Below are positions 15,779 through 24,079 of a DNA stretch of 27,848 nt, in pieces; positions within the stretch are counted from its first letter, which is position 1; every line of letters starts with the position of its first letter. A model generated the notes under the pieces. It worked only from the letters and a program-made list of their open reading frames with translations. It searched no databases and had not been told where the DNA came from. This stretch comes from Oscillospiraceae bacterium (GTDB taxonomy: Bacteria; Bacillota_A; Clostridia; Oscillospirales; WRJC01), in the NCBI GenBank assembly GCA_009785015.1, contig WQXD01000016.1, forward strand, positions 1 through 27,848, in the 5' to 3' direction. Made by a program: the position numbers and the translations under genes.

Positions 15779-16474
15779 GTGGATTATTACGGTATGTTTC
15801 TGACATTGAAACAATTTCTGACAAATGCGAACAAGGGTTATGACCTCGAGGTCATAACCAAAGCTTTTGAGTACGCTTCGAATATGCACGAAGGGCAGTA
15901 CCGGAAATCCGGGGAAGAATACATCTGCCATCCCGTGGCTACGGCGCAAATCTGCGCGAATATGGGATTTGACACCGATTGCATCTGCGCCGCGCTGCTT
16001 CACGACGTGGTGGAGGACTGCGCGGACAGGACCAATTTAAACGAAATAAGAAACAATTTCGGCGAAAGCGTGGCTTCCCTTGTCGACGGGCTGACAAAGC
16101 TGAAGGATATGCGTTTTGACACAAAAGAAGAAGAAAGCATCGAAAATCTGCGCAAAATGCTGTTCGCCATGTCCAAAGACCCGAGGGTCATGTTCGTGAA
16201 GCTCTGCGACAGGCTGCACAACATGCGGACCATTTCATCGATGACCGAAGACAAACAAAAAATCATATCATTGGAGACGATGCATATATTCGCCCCCGTG
16301 GCGCACCGGCTCGGAATGAGCAAAATAAAGGGCGAACTCGAGGATATAAGCCTGCAGTGTTTGGATTCGCCCGCATACAACATGATCAAATCGGACATAG
16401 AAAAAAAATTCGGGGAATCGAGGGACTTCATAGAAAAAAGCCAGGAAAAAATCAAATCCCGGCTCAATATGTAG
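15779..16474 (+). CDS. rel: (p)ppGpp hydrolase (HD) half of a Rel/SpoT homologue, ended by an in-frame TAG
   Basis: The 231 codons encode the whole N-terminal HD hydrolase domain of a long RSH protein: HEGQYRKSGEEYICHPV, ALLHDVVEDC (the metal-binding HD and ED), VDGLTKL and VKLCDRLHNMRTI. This domain removes pyrophosphate from (p)ppGpp. The frame stops at TAG 16472-16474, but the same frame continues with NIKFSAEGRVKTIYSIYKK, exactly what an intact RSH would read next. The stop falls in the hinge between hydrolase and synthetase, at a position that is hydrophobic (Val) in B. subtilis Rel. Start is GTG 15779 after GAGGTGA. If truly cut here the product would be a free hydrolase. Full length with the stop read through would be about 740 residues. 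Confidence 0.88.
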   Translation: MDYYGMFLTLKQFLTNANKGYDLEVITKAFEYASNMHEGQYRKSGEEYICHPVATAQICANMGFDTDCICAALLHDVVEDCADRTNLNEIRNNFGESVASLVDGLTKLKDMRFDTKEEESIENLRKMLFAMSKDPRVMFVKLCDRLHNMRTISSMTEDKQKIISLETMHIFAPVAHRLGMSKIKGELEDISLQCLDSPAYNMIKSDIEKKFGESRDFIEKSQEKIKSRLNM

Positions 16475-16491
16475 AATATAAAGTTTTCGGC

Positions 16492-16504
16492 GGAGGGCAG
16501 GGTG
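16492..16504 (+). promoter_or_regulatory. Strong ribosome-binding site and GTG after the rel stop codon
   Basis: GGAGGG at 16492-16497 precedes GTG 16502 by four bases. It could restart translation of the synthetase half 27 bases after the TAG. The same bases encode the conserved Glu-Gly-Arg of the intact protein, so the match may be a coincidence of coding. Confidence 0.4.
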
Positions 16505-18004
16505 AAGACGATATACAGCATATATAAAAAAATACTGATGAAGGGCAAATCGTTGGACGAAATCTACGATTTTTACGCTGTGCGCTATATTGTCAACAAT
16601 ATCGAGGAAGTGTATATCGTTTTGGGTATAATACATGAATTATTCAAGAGCATACAGGGCACATTCAACGATTACATATCCAATCCGAAACCCAACAGTT
16701 ATCAGTCGATCCACACCACCGTCATAAACGAAAACGGAATCCCGTTCGAAGTGCAGATAAGGACGAAGGAAATGCACGAAACGGCGGAATTCGGGGTCGC
16801 CGCGCACTGGAAATACAAATCGGGCGAGGAAGCCCCCGAAGAAATAACAAAAAAACTCATATGGCTCAAATCGCTTGTCGAAGTCGAAAAAGACATAAAC
16901 GATTCCGAAGAATTTTTGTCCCTCATAAAAGACGGCCTGTACACCGACGAAATATTTGTCTACACGCCGAAAGGCGACGTGAAAGCGCTCCCCAAAGGGG
17001 CGACTATCATCGATTTCGCCTATGCCATACACTCGGCCATAGGAAACAAGACCGTCGGGGGGAAGATAAACGGAATCATTTCGCCGATCGACGCGGAACT
17101 TGAAACGGGCCAGATAATAGAAATACTGACCTCAAATTCCTCAAAAGGCCCGAACAGGAACTGGCTCGGTTTTGTCAAAACGGGAGAAGCGCGAAACAAA
17201 ATCCGGCAATGGTTCAAAAAAGAAAAACGCCCCGAAAATATACTGATCGGGCGCGAGGAAATAGAGCGCATTTTTAAGCAGCAAAACAGAGCGCTCACCG
17301 AAGATCAGAGGGATGCGATACTCACAAATGTTTCAAAACGCGAAGGGTTCGAGATCTTGGACGATTTCTATAACGCGATAGGCTACGGGGGCGTATCCCT
17401 GACAAAAATCGTTTTCAAGATGAAAGAAGAATCGGACAAGATCATAAAAGAACAAACCGGCGAACTGATTCTCGGTATAGAATCCGTGGAATTTGACCGC
17501 GCCAAAACCCCTTCGGACAGTACCCTTGTCATTGTGGACGGGCTTGACAACTGCCAGATAAAATTAGCCAAATGCTGCAACCCGATCCCCGGCGACGGCA
17601 TATGCGCTTTTATGACAAAAGGCGGGCACGGATTATCGATACACAAAACCAATTGCGCGAATTTTTTGAGTTTAAAATCGGCGGAAGGAAACAGCGACAG
17701 GATATTTTCCGCCTTTTGGAACAGCGAAAAGATAAACAAGCAGGAACACGGCGAAAAGAAAAATTTCAAATCCATGTTGAAAATAACCGCAGTCAACGAT
17801 TTGAAACTCATATCCGCGATAACGCTTCTGCTGGCGGATATAAAAGTGTCGGTGCACTGCGTAAACGAGATAAAAGCAAAATCCGACGGCAGCGTCATTT
17901 TGAACTTGTTGGTGAGCGCGAGGGATGTGGAACATCTGAATCATATAATAAACAAGCTCAAAACGATAAAGAATATAACAAGAGCGGACAGGCACGGCGT
18001 CTGA
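16502..18004 (+). CDS. rel: (p)ppGpp synthetase, TGS and ACT half of the Rel/SpoT homologue
   Basis: This half carries the synthetase domain (YSIYKKILMKGKSLDEIYDF with the Mg-binding Asp, then YQSIHTTV, EVQIRTKEMHETAEFG and AAHWKYKSG), the TGS domain (DEIFVYTPKGDVKALPKG), the zinc-finger-like region (KLAKCCNPIPGDGICAF) and a C-terminal ACT/RRM domain. It makes (p)ppGpp from ATP and GTP/GDP on starved ribosomes. The coding frame is open from 16475. If it starts at GTG 16502 it loses the Arg of the conserved GRxK pair that contacts ATP, though it keeps the Lys. The loop normally reading RFKD (bifunctional enzymes) or EFDD (RelA) reads TFND here, which is unusual. It is in the same frame as the hydrolase half. 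Confidence 0.87.
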   Translation: MKTIYSIYKKILMKGKSLDEIYDFYAVRYIVNNIEEVYIVLGIIHELFKSIQGTFNDYISNPKPNSYQSIHTTVINENGIPFEVQIRTKEMHETAEFGVAAHWKYKSGEEAPEEITKKLIWLKSLVEVEKDINDSEEFLSLIKDGLYTDEIFVYTPKGDVKALPKGATIIDFAYAIHSAIGNKTVGGKINGIISPIDAELETGQIIEILTSNSSKGPNRNWLGFVKTGEARNKIRQWFKKEKRPENILIGREEIERIFKQQNRALTEDQRDAILTNVSKREGFEILDDFYNAIGYGGVSLTKIVFKMKEESDKIIKEQTGELILGIESVEFDRAKTPSDSTLVIVDGLDNCQIKLAKCCNPIPGDGICAFMTKGGHGLSIHKTNCANFLSLKSAEGNSDRIFSAFWNSEKINKQEHGEKKNFKSMLKITAVNDLKLISAITLLLADIKVSVHCVNEIKAKSDGSVILNLLVSARDVEHLNHIINKLKTIKNITRADRHGV

Positions 18005-18020
18005 AGGCGCGGATTGTATT

Positions 18021-19481
18021 ATGAAGATTATCACCAAAGGAAACCTCGGGCATAAAATCCCCGAATACTATATTCAAACTTTTTCCCTTTTGTTTTTTCC
18101 GGAAGACGGCGTTTTCGGAAAAAAGAGCCAAAGCGAAAACTTTATAAAAATTTTTGTAAATGAGGCCCATAATTTTGTGGATATTTCGGTTGAAATATGC
18201 TATAATAAAAAAACCGCTTCAAAATCCGCGAAAACCAAAGAAAGCCGAAGCGAAGATCTATTGACTTACACGGGCAAACTTTTTTACGGAGCCGGCGGCG
18301 AAATCACGGGTATATATCCCCCGTGGGGGATACATACCGGGATAAGGCCGGCAAAAACCGCCGGGGAAATCTTCGAAAAAAACAATTCAGACGAAAAAAA
18401 AACCCTTGACAGACTGCGCGGCGATTACCTGATGTCCGAGGGCAAATCGGCTCTGGCGCTGAAGACATACAAAAACGCCAAAGCGGCGGCAGGCGTCATA
18501 GGCGAAAAAGATTTTTCGCTGTATATATCGATACCCTTCTGCCCGACAAGGTGCAGATACTGTTCGTTTGTGTCTTTTGCCACTCCGGGGCTTTTGAAAC
18601 TGATTCCGGAATATGTGAAAAAATTGACCGAAGAGATAAAAATCACGGGCGAAATCACGCGGGATATGAAATTAAAAACGATATACATAGGCGGGGGCAC
18701 GCCGACCGCCCTGGAGGATAAATTCCTTGAAACCATACTGCTTTCCATAAAAGAAAATTTTGATTTTTCAAATTTATCGGAATACACGGCCGAATGCGGG
18801 AGGCCCGATACGATCACCGCTCAAAAACTCGAACTCTTCAAAAGTTTCGGGGTGGACCGGGTCAGCGTCAACCCGCAGACTTTAAATGACTCCGTACTCA
18901 AACAAATCGGCAGGCCGCATACCGCGGAAGATTTTTTTAAAGCGTTTGAAACGGCGAGGAAATCGGAAATAAAAAATATAAACACGGACTGCATAATCGG
19001 TCTGACCGGCGAATCAAAGCCGAGCATGTTGGAAACGGCGTCGGCGCTTTCAAGCCTGAAGCCCGAAAATATAACGGTCCATTCGCTGTGCCTGAAAAAA
19101 TCATCAGAATTGAAATCGTCGGAATTTGAAAAAACGCTCAGTCAGAGCTCTTCCGGATTAAATGAGACCTTGGATGATATTTACGAAATTCTGAGCCTTG
19201 CGGGATACAAGCCGTACTATATGTACCGGCAGAAGTACGCGGCGGGCAACTTGGAAAATACGGGATTTTGTTTGGATGGGCGCGAGTGTTTGTACAATAT
19301 ATACATGATGGACGAGCTCATGAGCATATTCGGCGCGGGAGCGGGGGCGATGACGAAAATAGTGAAGGGGGGCCGAATCGAGCGAGCGGCCAACTATAAA
19401 TACCCCTATGAATACATCGGACGCGATTTTCAAATAAACAGTCAAAAAAACATCGGTAAGCTCAAAATTTTGCGGGATTGA
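18021..19481 (+). CDS. hemZ: Oxygen-independent coproporphyrinogen dehydrogenase HemZ
   Basis: An N-terminal domain of about 165 residues characteristic of HemZ (with the GIHTGIRPAKTAGEI segment) precedes a radical SAM core whose cluster motif is IPFCPTRCRYCSF (Cys174, 178, 181). Downstream are the SAM-binding segment IYIGGGTPTAL, YTAECGRPDTI, RVSVNPQTLNDSVL and NINTDCIIGLTGE. The length of 486 residues is normal for HemZ. Family members are annotated as anaerobic coproporphyrinogen dehydrogenases, although HemZ is often present in clostridia without full heme synthesis, so its true substrate is open. The gene follows rel by 16 bases, a conserved clostridial arrangement. The ribosome-binding site is modest (GAAGG). 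Confidence 0.92.
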   Translation: MKIITKGNLGHKIPEYYIQTFSLLFFPEDGVFGKKSQSENFIKIFVNEAHNFVDISVEICYNKKTASKSAKTKESRSEDLLTYTGKLFYGAGGEITGIYPPWGIHTGIRPAKTAGEIFEKNNSDEKKTLDRLRGDYLMSEGKSALALKTYKNAKAAAGVIGEKDFSLYISIPFCPTRCRYCSFVSFATPGLLKLIPEYVKKLTEEIKITGEITRDMKLKTIYIGGGTPTALEDKFLETILLSIKENFDFSNLSEYTAECGRPDTITAQKLELFKSFGVDRVSVNPQTLNDSVLKQIGRPHTAEDFFKAFETARKSEIKNINTDCIIGLTGESKPSMLETASALSSLKPENITVHSLCLKKSSELKSSEFEKTLSQSSSGLNETLDDIYEILSLAGYKPYYMYRQKYAAGNLENTGFCLDGRECLYNIYMMDELMSIFGAGAGAMTKIVKGGRIERAANYKYPYEYIGRDFQINSQKNIGKLKILRD

Positions 19482-19503
19482 AACTGAAAGGAAAATATCA
19501 AAA

Positions 19504-20340
19504 ATGGGAATCAGATACAAATACGAGGATTACAAAAAAAGCGCGGATTTCATAAAAGAAAATCTGCCCGAAATACCGACTGCGGCGGTCATACTCGGTT
19601 CGGGGCTGGGCGGATACGCCGAAAAGCTCGCAGACCAAAAGATCATAAAATACGAGGAAATACCCTCCTTCCCGAAATCGACCGTCGCGAACCACAAGGG
19701 CGAATTGGTTTTCGGAAGGACCGGCGGCCTCAAAGCCGAACCGGTGCTTGTGATGAACGGGCGTTTTCATTTTTATGAAGGCTATGAAATGGAGGACACA
19801 GCCTATCCGGTCGGCGTTTTTTATCTTCTGGGCATAAAAAAAATGATAATAACAAACGCGTCCGGGGGGATAAATCTCACTTTTCATCCCGGAGATCTGG
19901 TCTGCGTGTACGACCACATAAAACTCACCTCCGAAAGCCCTGTGAGAGGGGAGAATATATCCGAATTCGGTTCCCGTTTTTTCGATATGGGAAGCGTGTA
20001 TTCGAAGGATTTTATCCAAAAAGCCAAAGACTGCGCTTTGGAACTGGGAGTTTCCCTCAAGGAAGGTGTCTATGCGTATATGTCCGGGCCGCAGTATGAA
20101 ACCCCGGCGGAAATCAGAATGCTCAGGGCTATGGGCGCCGATCTGGTCGGCATGTCCACCGTGGCCGAAACGATACAGGCGGCGCAGTGCGGAATCAAGA
20201 CGCTTTGCGTCTCATGCGTGACAAATTACGCCGCGGGCATCAAAGACGAGCCGCTCTCGCACGGGGAAGTGGTGGAGGCGGGACGGGAAATATCCGAAAA
20301 ATTCAAAAAATTGATCGACGGAATTTTATCTAAAATATAA
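19504..20340 (+). CDS. punA: Purine nucleoside phosphorylase (trimeric PNP type)
   Basis: The enzyme splits inosine, guanosine and their deoxy forms with phosphate into base and ribose-1-phosphate. Family marks are AVILGSGLGGYAEKL (phosphate-binding Ser), the NHKGELVFG segment with the phosphate-site His, NGRFHFYEGYE, ITNASGGIN, GPQYETPAEIRMLRAMGAD, LVGMSTVAE (substrate-contact Met) and SCVTNYAAGI, whose Asn marks 6-oxopurine preference. The length of 278 residues fits trimeric PNP. It is preceded by AAAGGAAAA and lies 28 bases before a methylthioadenosine/S-adenosylhomocysteine deaminase, so it may use the inosine analogue which that enzyme makes. Confidence 0.93.
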   Translation: MGIRYKYEDYKKSADFIKENLPEIPTAAVILGSGLGGYAEKLADQKIIKYEEIPSFPKSTVANHKGELVFGRTGGLKAEPVLVMNGRFHFYEGYEMEDTAYPVGVFYLLGIKKMIITNASGGINLTFHPGDLVCVYDHIKLTSESPVRGENISEFGSRFFDMGSVYSKDFIQKAKDCALELGVSLKEGVYAYMSGPQYETPAEIRMLRAMGADLVGMSTVAETIQAAQCGIKTLCVSCVTNYAAGIKDEPLSHGEVVEAGREISEKFKKLIDGILSKI

Positions 20341-20368
20341 TAAAAAAAAGGGTTCGGTAAACAAGTAA

Positions 20369-21664
20369 ATGAAAATACTATTTAAAAACGCCAATATGAC
20401 GGATAAAAACGGAGAATCGGTCAAAGGGGCCGATGTATACACGGATGGGGAATATATCATATCCGTCGGCAAAAACGAAATCGTACCGGAATTTGAGCCG
20501 GACAGAATAATAAACGCCGAAAATATGCTGCTTATCCCGGGACTGTACAACGCCCACACGCACCTTCCCATGACCATGTTCAAAGGCTATGCCGAAGATA
20601 TGGCATTGGACCGCTGGCTCTCCGAAAAAATATGGCCGGCGGAAAAAAAACTGACCGATATAATGGTATATTACGGGGCGCTTTGGGGAATTGCGGAGCA
20701 GATAAAAAACGGTATCGTATCGTGTTCGGAAATGTACATGTTTCCCGAGGATATACTGCAGGCGGCCGATGAGAGCGGGTTTAAGCTGAATTACTGCAAC
20801 GGGGTGATGTCCTTTGACTCAAATGAAAACCCCAAAAACAACAGGGACTTTGCCAAAGCGAAAAGGCTGTATAAGAATTACCACAATTCTTCGCACGGCA
20901 GGATAAAAATCGACATGTCGATTCACGCGGAATATACCTCGCATGAAAAAATAATAAGAGCCGTGGCGGATTTTGCGAATGAAAATATGATGATGAACCA
21001 GGTGCACATATCGGAGACAAAAAAGGAACATGACGAATGTGTCCAACGGCGCGGCATGACCCCGTGCGAATTTTTCAATTCGCTGAGCTTTTTCGATTCG
21101 CCCACGATAGCCGCGCACTGCGTGCACATAACCGAAAACGACATGGAAATAATGGCGGAAAAAGGCGTGACGGCGGCCCACTGCCCCTCGAGCAATCTGA
21201 AACTCGCGTGCGGGATCGCCAAAATCCCCGCCATGCTGGACAAAGGCATAAACGTCGCGATGGGCACCGACGGCTCAGCTTCGAACAACAGCCTCGACAT
21301 ATTGAAAGAAATGTACATAGCCTCGATTCTGCAAAAAGGCATAAGCGGGGACCCCACGGCGATGCCCGCGAAAAACATGCTGAAACTCGCCACCGTGGAC
21401 GCCGCGATCGCGCAGGGCAGGGAAGACTCCGGGAGCATCGAAGCGGGCAAAAAAGCCGATATAACCGTATTGGATTTGAGCGCGCAGGAAGCCTTGCCCA
21501 TATACGACCACAACAGCGCGCTTTTGTATTCCTTGGGTGCGGGAAATGTCATAATGACGATATGCGACGGCAGGATACTGTATGAAAAGGGCGAATTCAA
21601 AACGATAGATATAGAAAAAGTGAAATACAAAATGAAGAAATTTTCGGAGCAGTACGGACAATAA
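20369..21664 (+). CDS. mtaD: 5-methylthioadenosine / S-adenosylhomocysteine deaminase (amidohydrolase)
   Basis: A metal-dependent amidohydrolase of the AtzA/TrzN/MtaD group that removes the amino group of MTA, SAH or adenosine. Metal ligands are visible as NAHTH (His63, His65), the His of NQVHISETKKEHDEC, the His of AAHCVHI and the Asp of MGTDGSASNN. The segment MTMFKGYAEDMALDRWL with KIWPAEKKL is characteristic of the MtaD type. Length is 431 residues, normal. Its neighbour is purine nucleoside phosphorylase, giving a two-step route from MTA or SAH toward hypoxanthine. The stop shares one base with the start of the next gene (TAATG). Confidence 0.88.
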   Translation: MKILFKNANMTDKNGESVKGADVYTDGEYIISVGKNEIVPEFEPDRIINAENMLLIPGLYNAHTHLPMTMFKGYAEDMALDRWLSEKIWPAEKKLTDIMVYYGALWGIAEQIKNGIVSCSEMYMFPEDILQAADESGFKLNYCNGVMSFDSNENPKNNRDFAKAKRLYKNYHNSSHGRIKIDMSIHAEYTSHEKIIRAVADFANENMMMNQVHISETKKEHDECVQRRGMTPCEFFNSLSFFDSPTIAAHCVHITENDMEIMAEKGVTAAHCPSSNLKLACGIAKIPAMLDKGINVAMGTDGSASNNSLDILKEMYIASILQKGISGDPTAMPAKNMLKLATVDAAIAQGREDSGSIEAGKKADITVLDLSAQEALPIYDHNSALLYSLGAGNVIMTICDGRILYEKGEFKTIDIEKVKYKMKKFSEQYGQ

Positions 21665-23286
21665 TGGGTAAAATCAGAAAACAGACGTTTCTCCAGGCTT
21701 CCCTTATACTCATGCTCGCCAATCTGGCCGTCCGGATCATCGGAGCCGTTTTCAGGATACCGATATACAAGTTACTGGGGGAGATGGGCTATGCGAACTA
21801 CCAGCACGCCTACAGCCTTTATCAGATATTTTTTACGATTTCCACCGCGGGGCTCCCGGTGGCCATCTCAAAGATGATATCCGTGGCGAACCTCAATGAA
21901 AACTATGAGGAAGAAAGAAAAACCTTCAATCTCGCCCTTGCCGGGTTTGTGATATTGGGAGCGGCGGGGTCATTCGCGATGATGCTCGGGGCGGGCGCCT
22001 ATTCCGCATTTGTAGGCAATCCGGATGCGAAATACAGCATATTGATTTTGGCGCCGACGCTTTTTTTCGTGTGTGTGACTTCCGCTTTCAGGGGATATTT
22101 TCAGGGGCGGCTGAATTTTATACCGACTGCCGTCTCCGAAATAATCGAAGCCTCGGGCAAACTTGTCATCGGTATAGCCGCGGCGATGTACGCCATCGGC
22201 AAATATCCCGGAAGGCTCGACATCGCGGCGGCGTTCGCGATAAGCGGGCTCACTGTGGGCAGCGCGGTCGGCGTATTGTATCTGTATATCAAAAAAATAT
22301 TGATGAAAAAACAGGAAAAATCAAAAAAGTCAACTTTGCCCGCCAGAAAAAACATGGAAATCATGAAGGATATAATAACAATATCGCTGCCCATAATGAT
22401 GACTTCGTCGATTGCGAGCCTTGCGGGGATGATAGATTCGTTTATGATGACCCGGAGGCTCATCGACATAGGCTGGGCGGCCGAGTCGGCCGTGGGCATG
22501 TATGGGCAGTATTACGGCTTGGCCGTCCCGTTTTTCAGTTTGCCCAATACGCTCGTGGTCCCCTTCGCAGTCAGTATAATCCCGGTCATCGGGGCCGCTT
22601 TTTCGGAAAACAACGTAAATTCCATAAAATCGACGGCTGAATCCACTTTCAGGGTATCTTCGATGGTGGCGCTTCCCTGCGCTTTCGGCCTCATATTTTT
22701 GTCAGAGCCCATACTCGCCCTGATCTACCCGGAGAGAATGGAACAGGTGATCTCGACGGCGCCGCTTTTGTCGGTTTTGGGCGTCGCGGTCATGTTCGTT
22801 TCCATGATGACCGTGACAAATTCCATGCTCCAGGCCCAAAAACAGGAGATGAAAACCATCATATCGATGGCTTGCGGAATGGCCGTCAAGATAATATCGA
22901 GCTATATACTGATAGGGATTCCTTCGGTGAACCGCTACGGCACGCCGATCGGCACATGCCTGTGCTATTTTACCATCATGGCCCTCAACTTCTGTTTTTT
23001 GGCGAAATATACAAAAGCTTTCCCGGATTTTCGCCGGACTTTCGTAAAACCCTTCATTTCAAGCGCGGTCATGGCGGTATTTTCGGTTTTGACCCATGCG
23101 GCCGTGAACAAAATTTCAAACGCTCCGAGGCTTGCCGCGCTTGCCGCGCTTTTTGCGGCCGTTTTGGTTTATGCCGTATCTATAATCGCGTGCAGGACCC
23201 TGACTGCGGAAGATGTGCTGCTTCTTCCAAAAGGGGCGAAATTATATGAATTCATGAAAAGAAAAAAACTGATCGACGAAAAATAA
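21664..23286 (+). CDS. spoVB: SpoVB-like MOP-superfamily flippase
   Basis: A polytopic membrane protein of 540 residues with about fourteen predicted membrane segments, of the polysaccharide/lipid II flippase group (SpoVB, YtgP, MurJ). N-terminal family features include FLQASLILMLANLAVRIIG followed by FRIPIYKLLGEMG. Later it has SAFRGYFQGRLNFIPTA and the conserved NTLVVPFAVSIIPVIG. It probably moves a lipid-linked peptidoglycan or polysaccharide precursor across the membrane. Order before mazG and hup agrees with the spoVB-mazG-hup arrangement seen in clostridia. A paralogue such as YtgP cannot be excluded, and the presence of this gene alone does not show that the organism sporulates. Start overlaps the mtaD stop by one base. 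Confidence 0.82.
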   Translation: MGKIRKQTFLQASLILMLANLAVRIIGAVFRIPIYKLLGEMGYANYQHAYSLYQIFFTISTAGLPVAISKMISVANLNENYEEERKTFNLALAGFVILGAAGSFAMMLGAGAYSAFVGNPDAKYSILILAPTLFFVCVTSAFRGYFQGRLNFIPTAVSEIIEASGKLVIGIAAAMYAIGKYPGRLDIAAAFAISGLTVGSAVGVLYLYIKKILMKKQEKSKKSTLPARKNMEIMKDIITISLPIMMTSSIASLAGMIDSFMMTRRLIDIGWAAESAVGMYGQYYGLAVPFFSLPNTLVVPFAVSIIPVIGAAFSENNVNSIKSTAESTFRVSSMVALPCAFGLIFLSEPILALIYPERMEQVISTAPLLSVLGVAVMFVSMMTVTNSMLQAQKQEMKTIISMACGMAVKIISSYILIGIPSVNRYGTPIGTCLCYFTIMALNFCFLAKYTKAFPDFRRTFVKPFISSAVMAVFSVLTHAAVNKISNAPRLAALAALFAAVLVYAVSIIACRTLTAEDVLLLPKGAKLYEFMKRKKLIDEK

Positions 23287-23305
23287 CGGAGAAGGGAGAG
23301 GTTTT

Positions 23306-23980
23306 ATGGTACAAAAAGAAAAATATGATTTCGGGGATTTGAAAAAAATCATGCATATCCTGAGGTCGCCCGGCGGCTGCCCCTGGGACAGGGAACAGAC
23401 GCACGCCTCCATCAAAAACAATTTCATCGAAGAAACTTATGAGGCCGTAGAGGCCATCGACGACAATGACCCGAAACTGCTTAAGGAAGAACTCGGCGAC
23501 GTGCTTTTGCAGATTGTTTTTCACGCGCAGATAAGTGAGGAAAAAGGTGAATTCGACATGGACGGCGTATGCGACGAAATATGCAGAAAGCTCATAATCC
23601 GCCACCCGCATATATTCGCGGACGCGATCATAGAAACCGGTGAGCAGGTTCTTTCAAACTGGGAAAACATAAAAATCGAAGAAAAAGGATACGCCGACGC
23701 GAGAGAATATATAAAAAGCACGGCGAAATCCCTGCCCGCCCTGATGAGGGCGCAGAAAATACACAAAAGGCTCATAAAAAGAAAACTGGCGAAAGATTCG
23801 GATTTGGCCGAATTGACAGACCAAGTAAAAAAAGACGCCGGCGAATTCGACAATTTTAATATTTGCCTTAAAACAATAGGCCGGATATTATACGACATCG
23901 CCTCCCTCGCGGAAAAATGCGGTGTGGATTCGGAACAGGCCTTGCGCGAATACGGAAATGAAATAATAAAAAAGATGTAA
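23306..23980 (+). CDS. mazG: MazG nucleoside triphosphate pyrophosphohydrolase
   Basis: MazG hydrolyses NTPs and dNTPs to monophosphates and pyrophosphate, cleaning abnormal nucleotides. The motif region is intact: LRSPGGCPWDREQTHASI, NFIEETYEAVEAI and LLKEELGDVLLQIVFHA, giving the four acidic metal ligands (EExxE and ExxxD patterns). The C-terminal half repeats the fold less clearly, as is usual for the 220-residue form. There is no fused methylase domain of the kind seen in the YabN form. The start has a strong GGGAGAGG site. It closes the long co-directional run; hup downstream has its own promoter. Confidence 0.92.
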   Translation: MVQKEKYDFGDLKKIMHILRSPGGCPWDREQTHASIKNNFIEETYEAVEAIDDNDPKLLKEELGDVLLQIVFHAQISEEKGEFDMDGVCDEICRKLIIRHPHIFADAIIETGEQVLSNWENIKIEEKGYADAREYIKSTAKSLPALMRAQKIHKRLIKRKLAKDSDLAELTDQVKKDAGEFDNFNICLKTIGRILYDIASLAEKCGVDSEQALREYGNEIIKKM

Positions 23981-24008
23981 AAATTTTCTTTAATTTTGTA
24001 AAAAATAC

Positions 24009-24037
24009 TTGATTATTGCAAACAGTTGTGGTATAAT
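24009..24037 (+). promoter_or_regulatory. Sigma-A promoter for hup
   Basis: TTGATT (24009-24014), 17-base spacer, TATAAT (24032-24037) with an extended TGG just before the -10. It is well placed for a strong hup transcript with a leader of about 35 bases. Confidence 0.75.
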
Positions 24038-24079
24038 CATAGATGATAAAATTTTTCATAAAAAAAAGGAGCATGTAAA

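Noticed and set aside
16472..16474. TAG in rel as pyrrolysine or a reassigned codon
   Set aside because: Other genes here end in TAG (11700-11702, 13653-13655, 27104-27102), no pyl genes are in the window, and the position in homologues is an ordinary hydrophobic residue.
18198..18206. TGCTATAAT resembling an extended -10 promoter inside hemZ
   Set aside because: It lies inside the coding region about 180 bases after the start, has no -35 box at proper spacing and no gene starting behind it.
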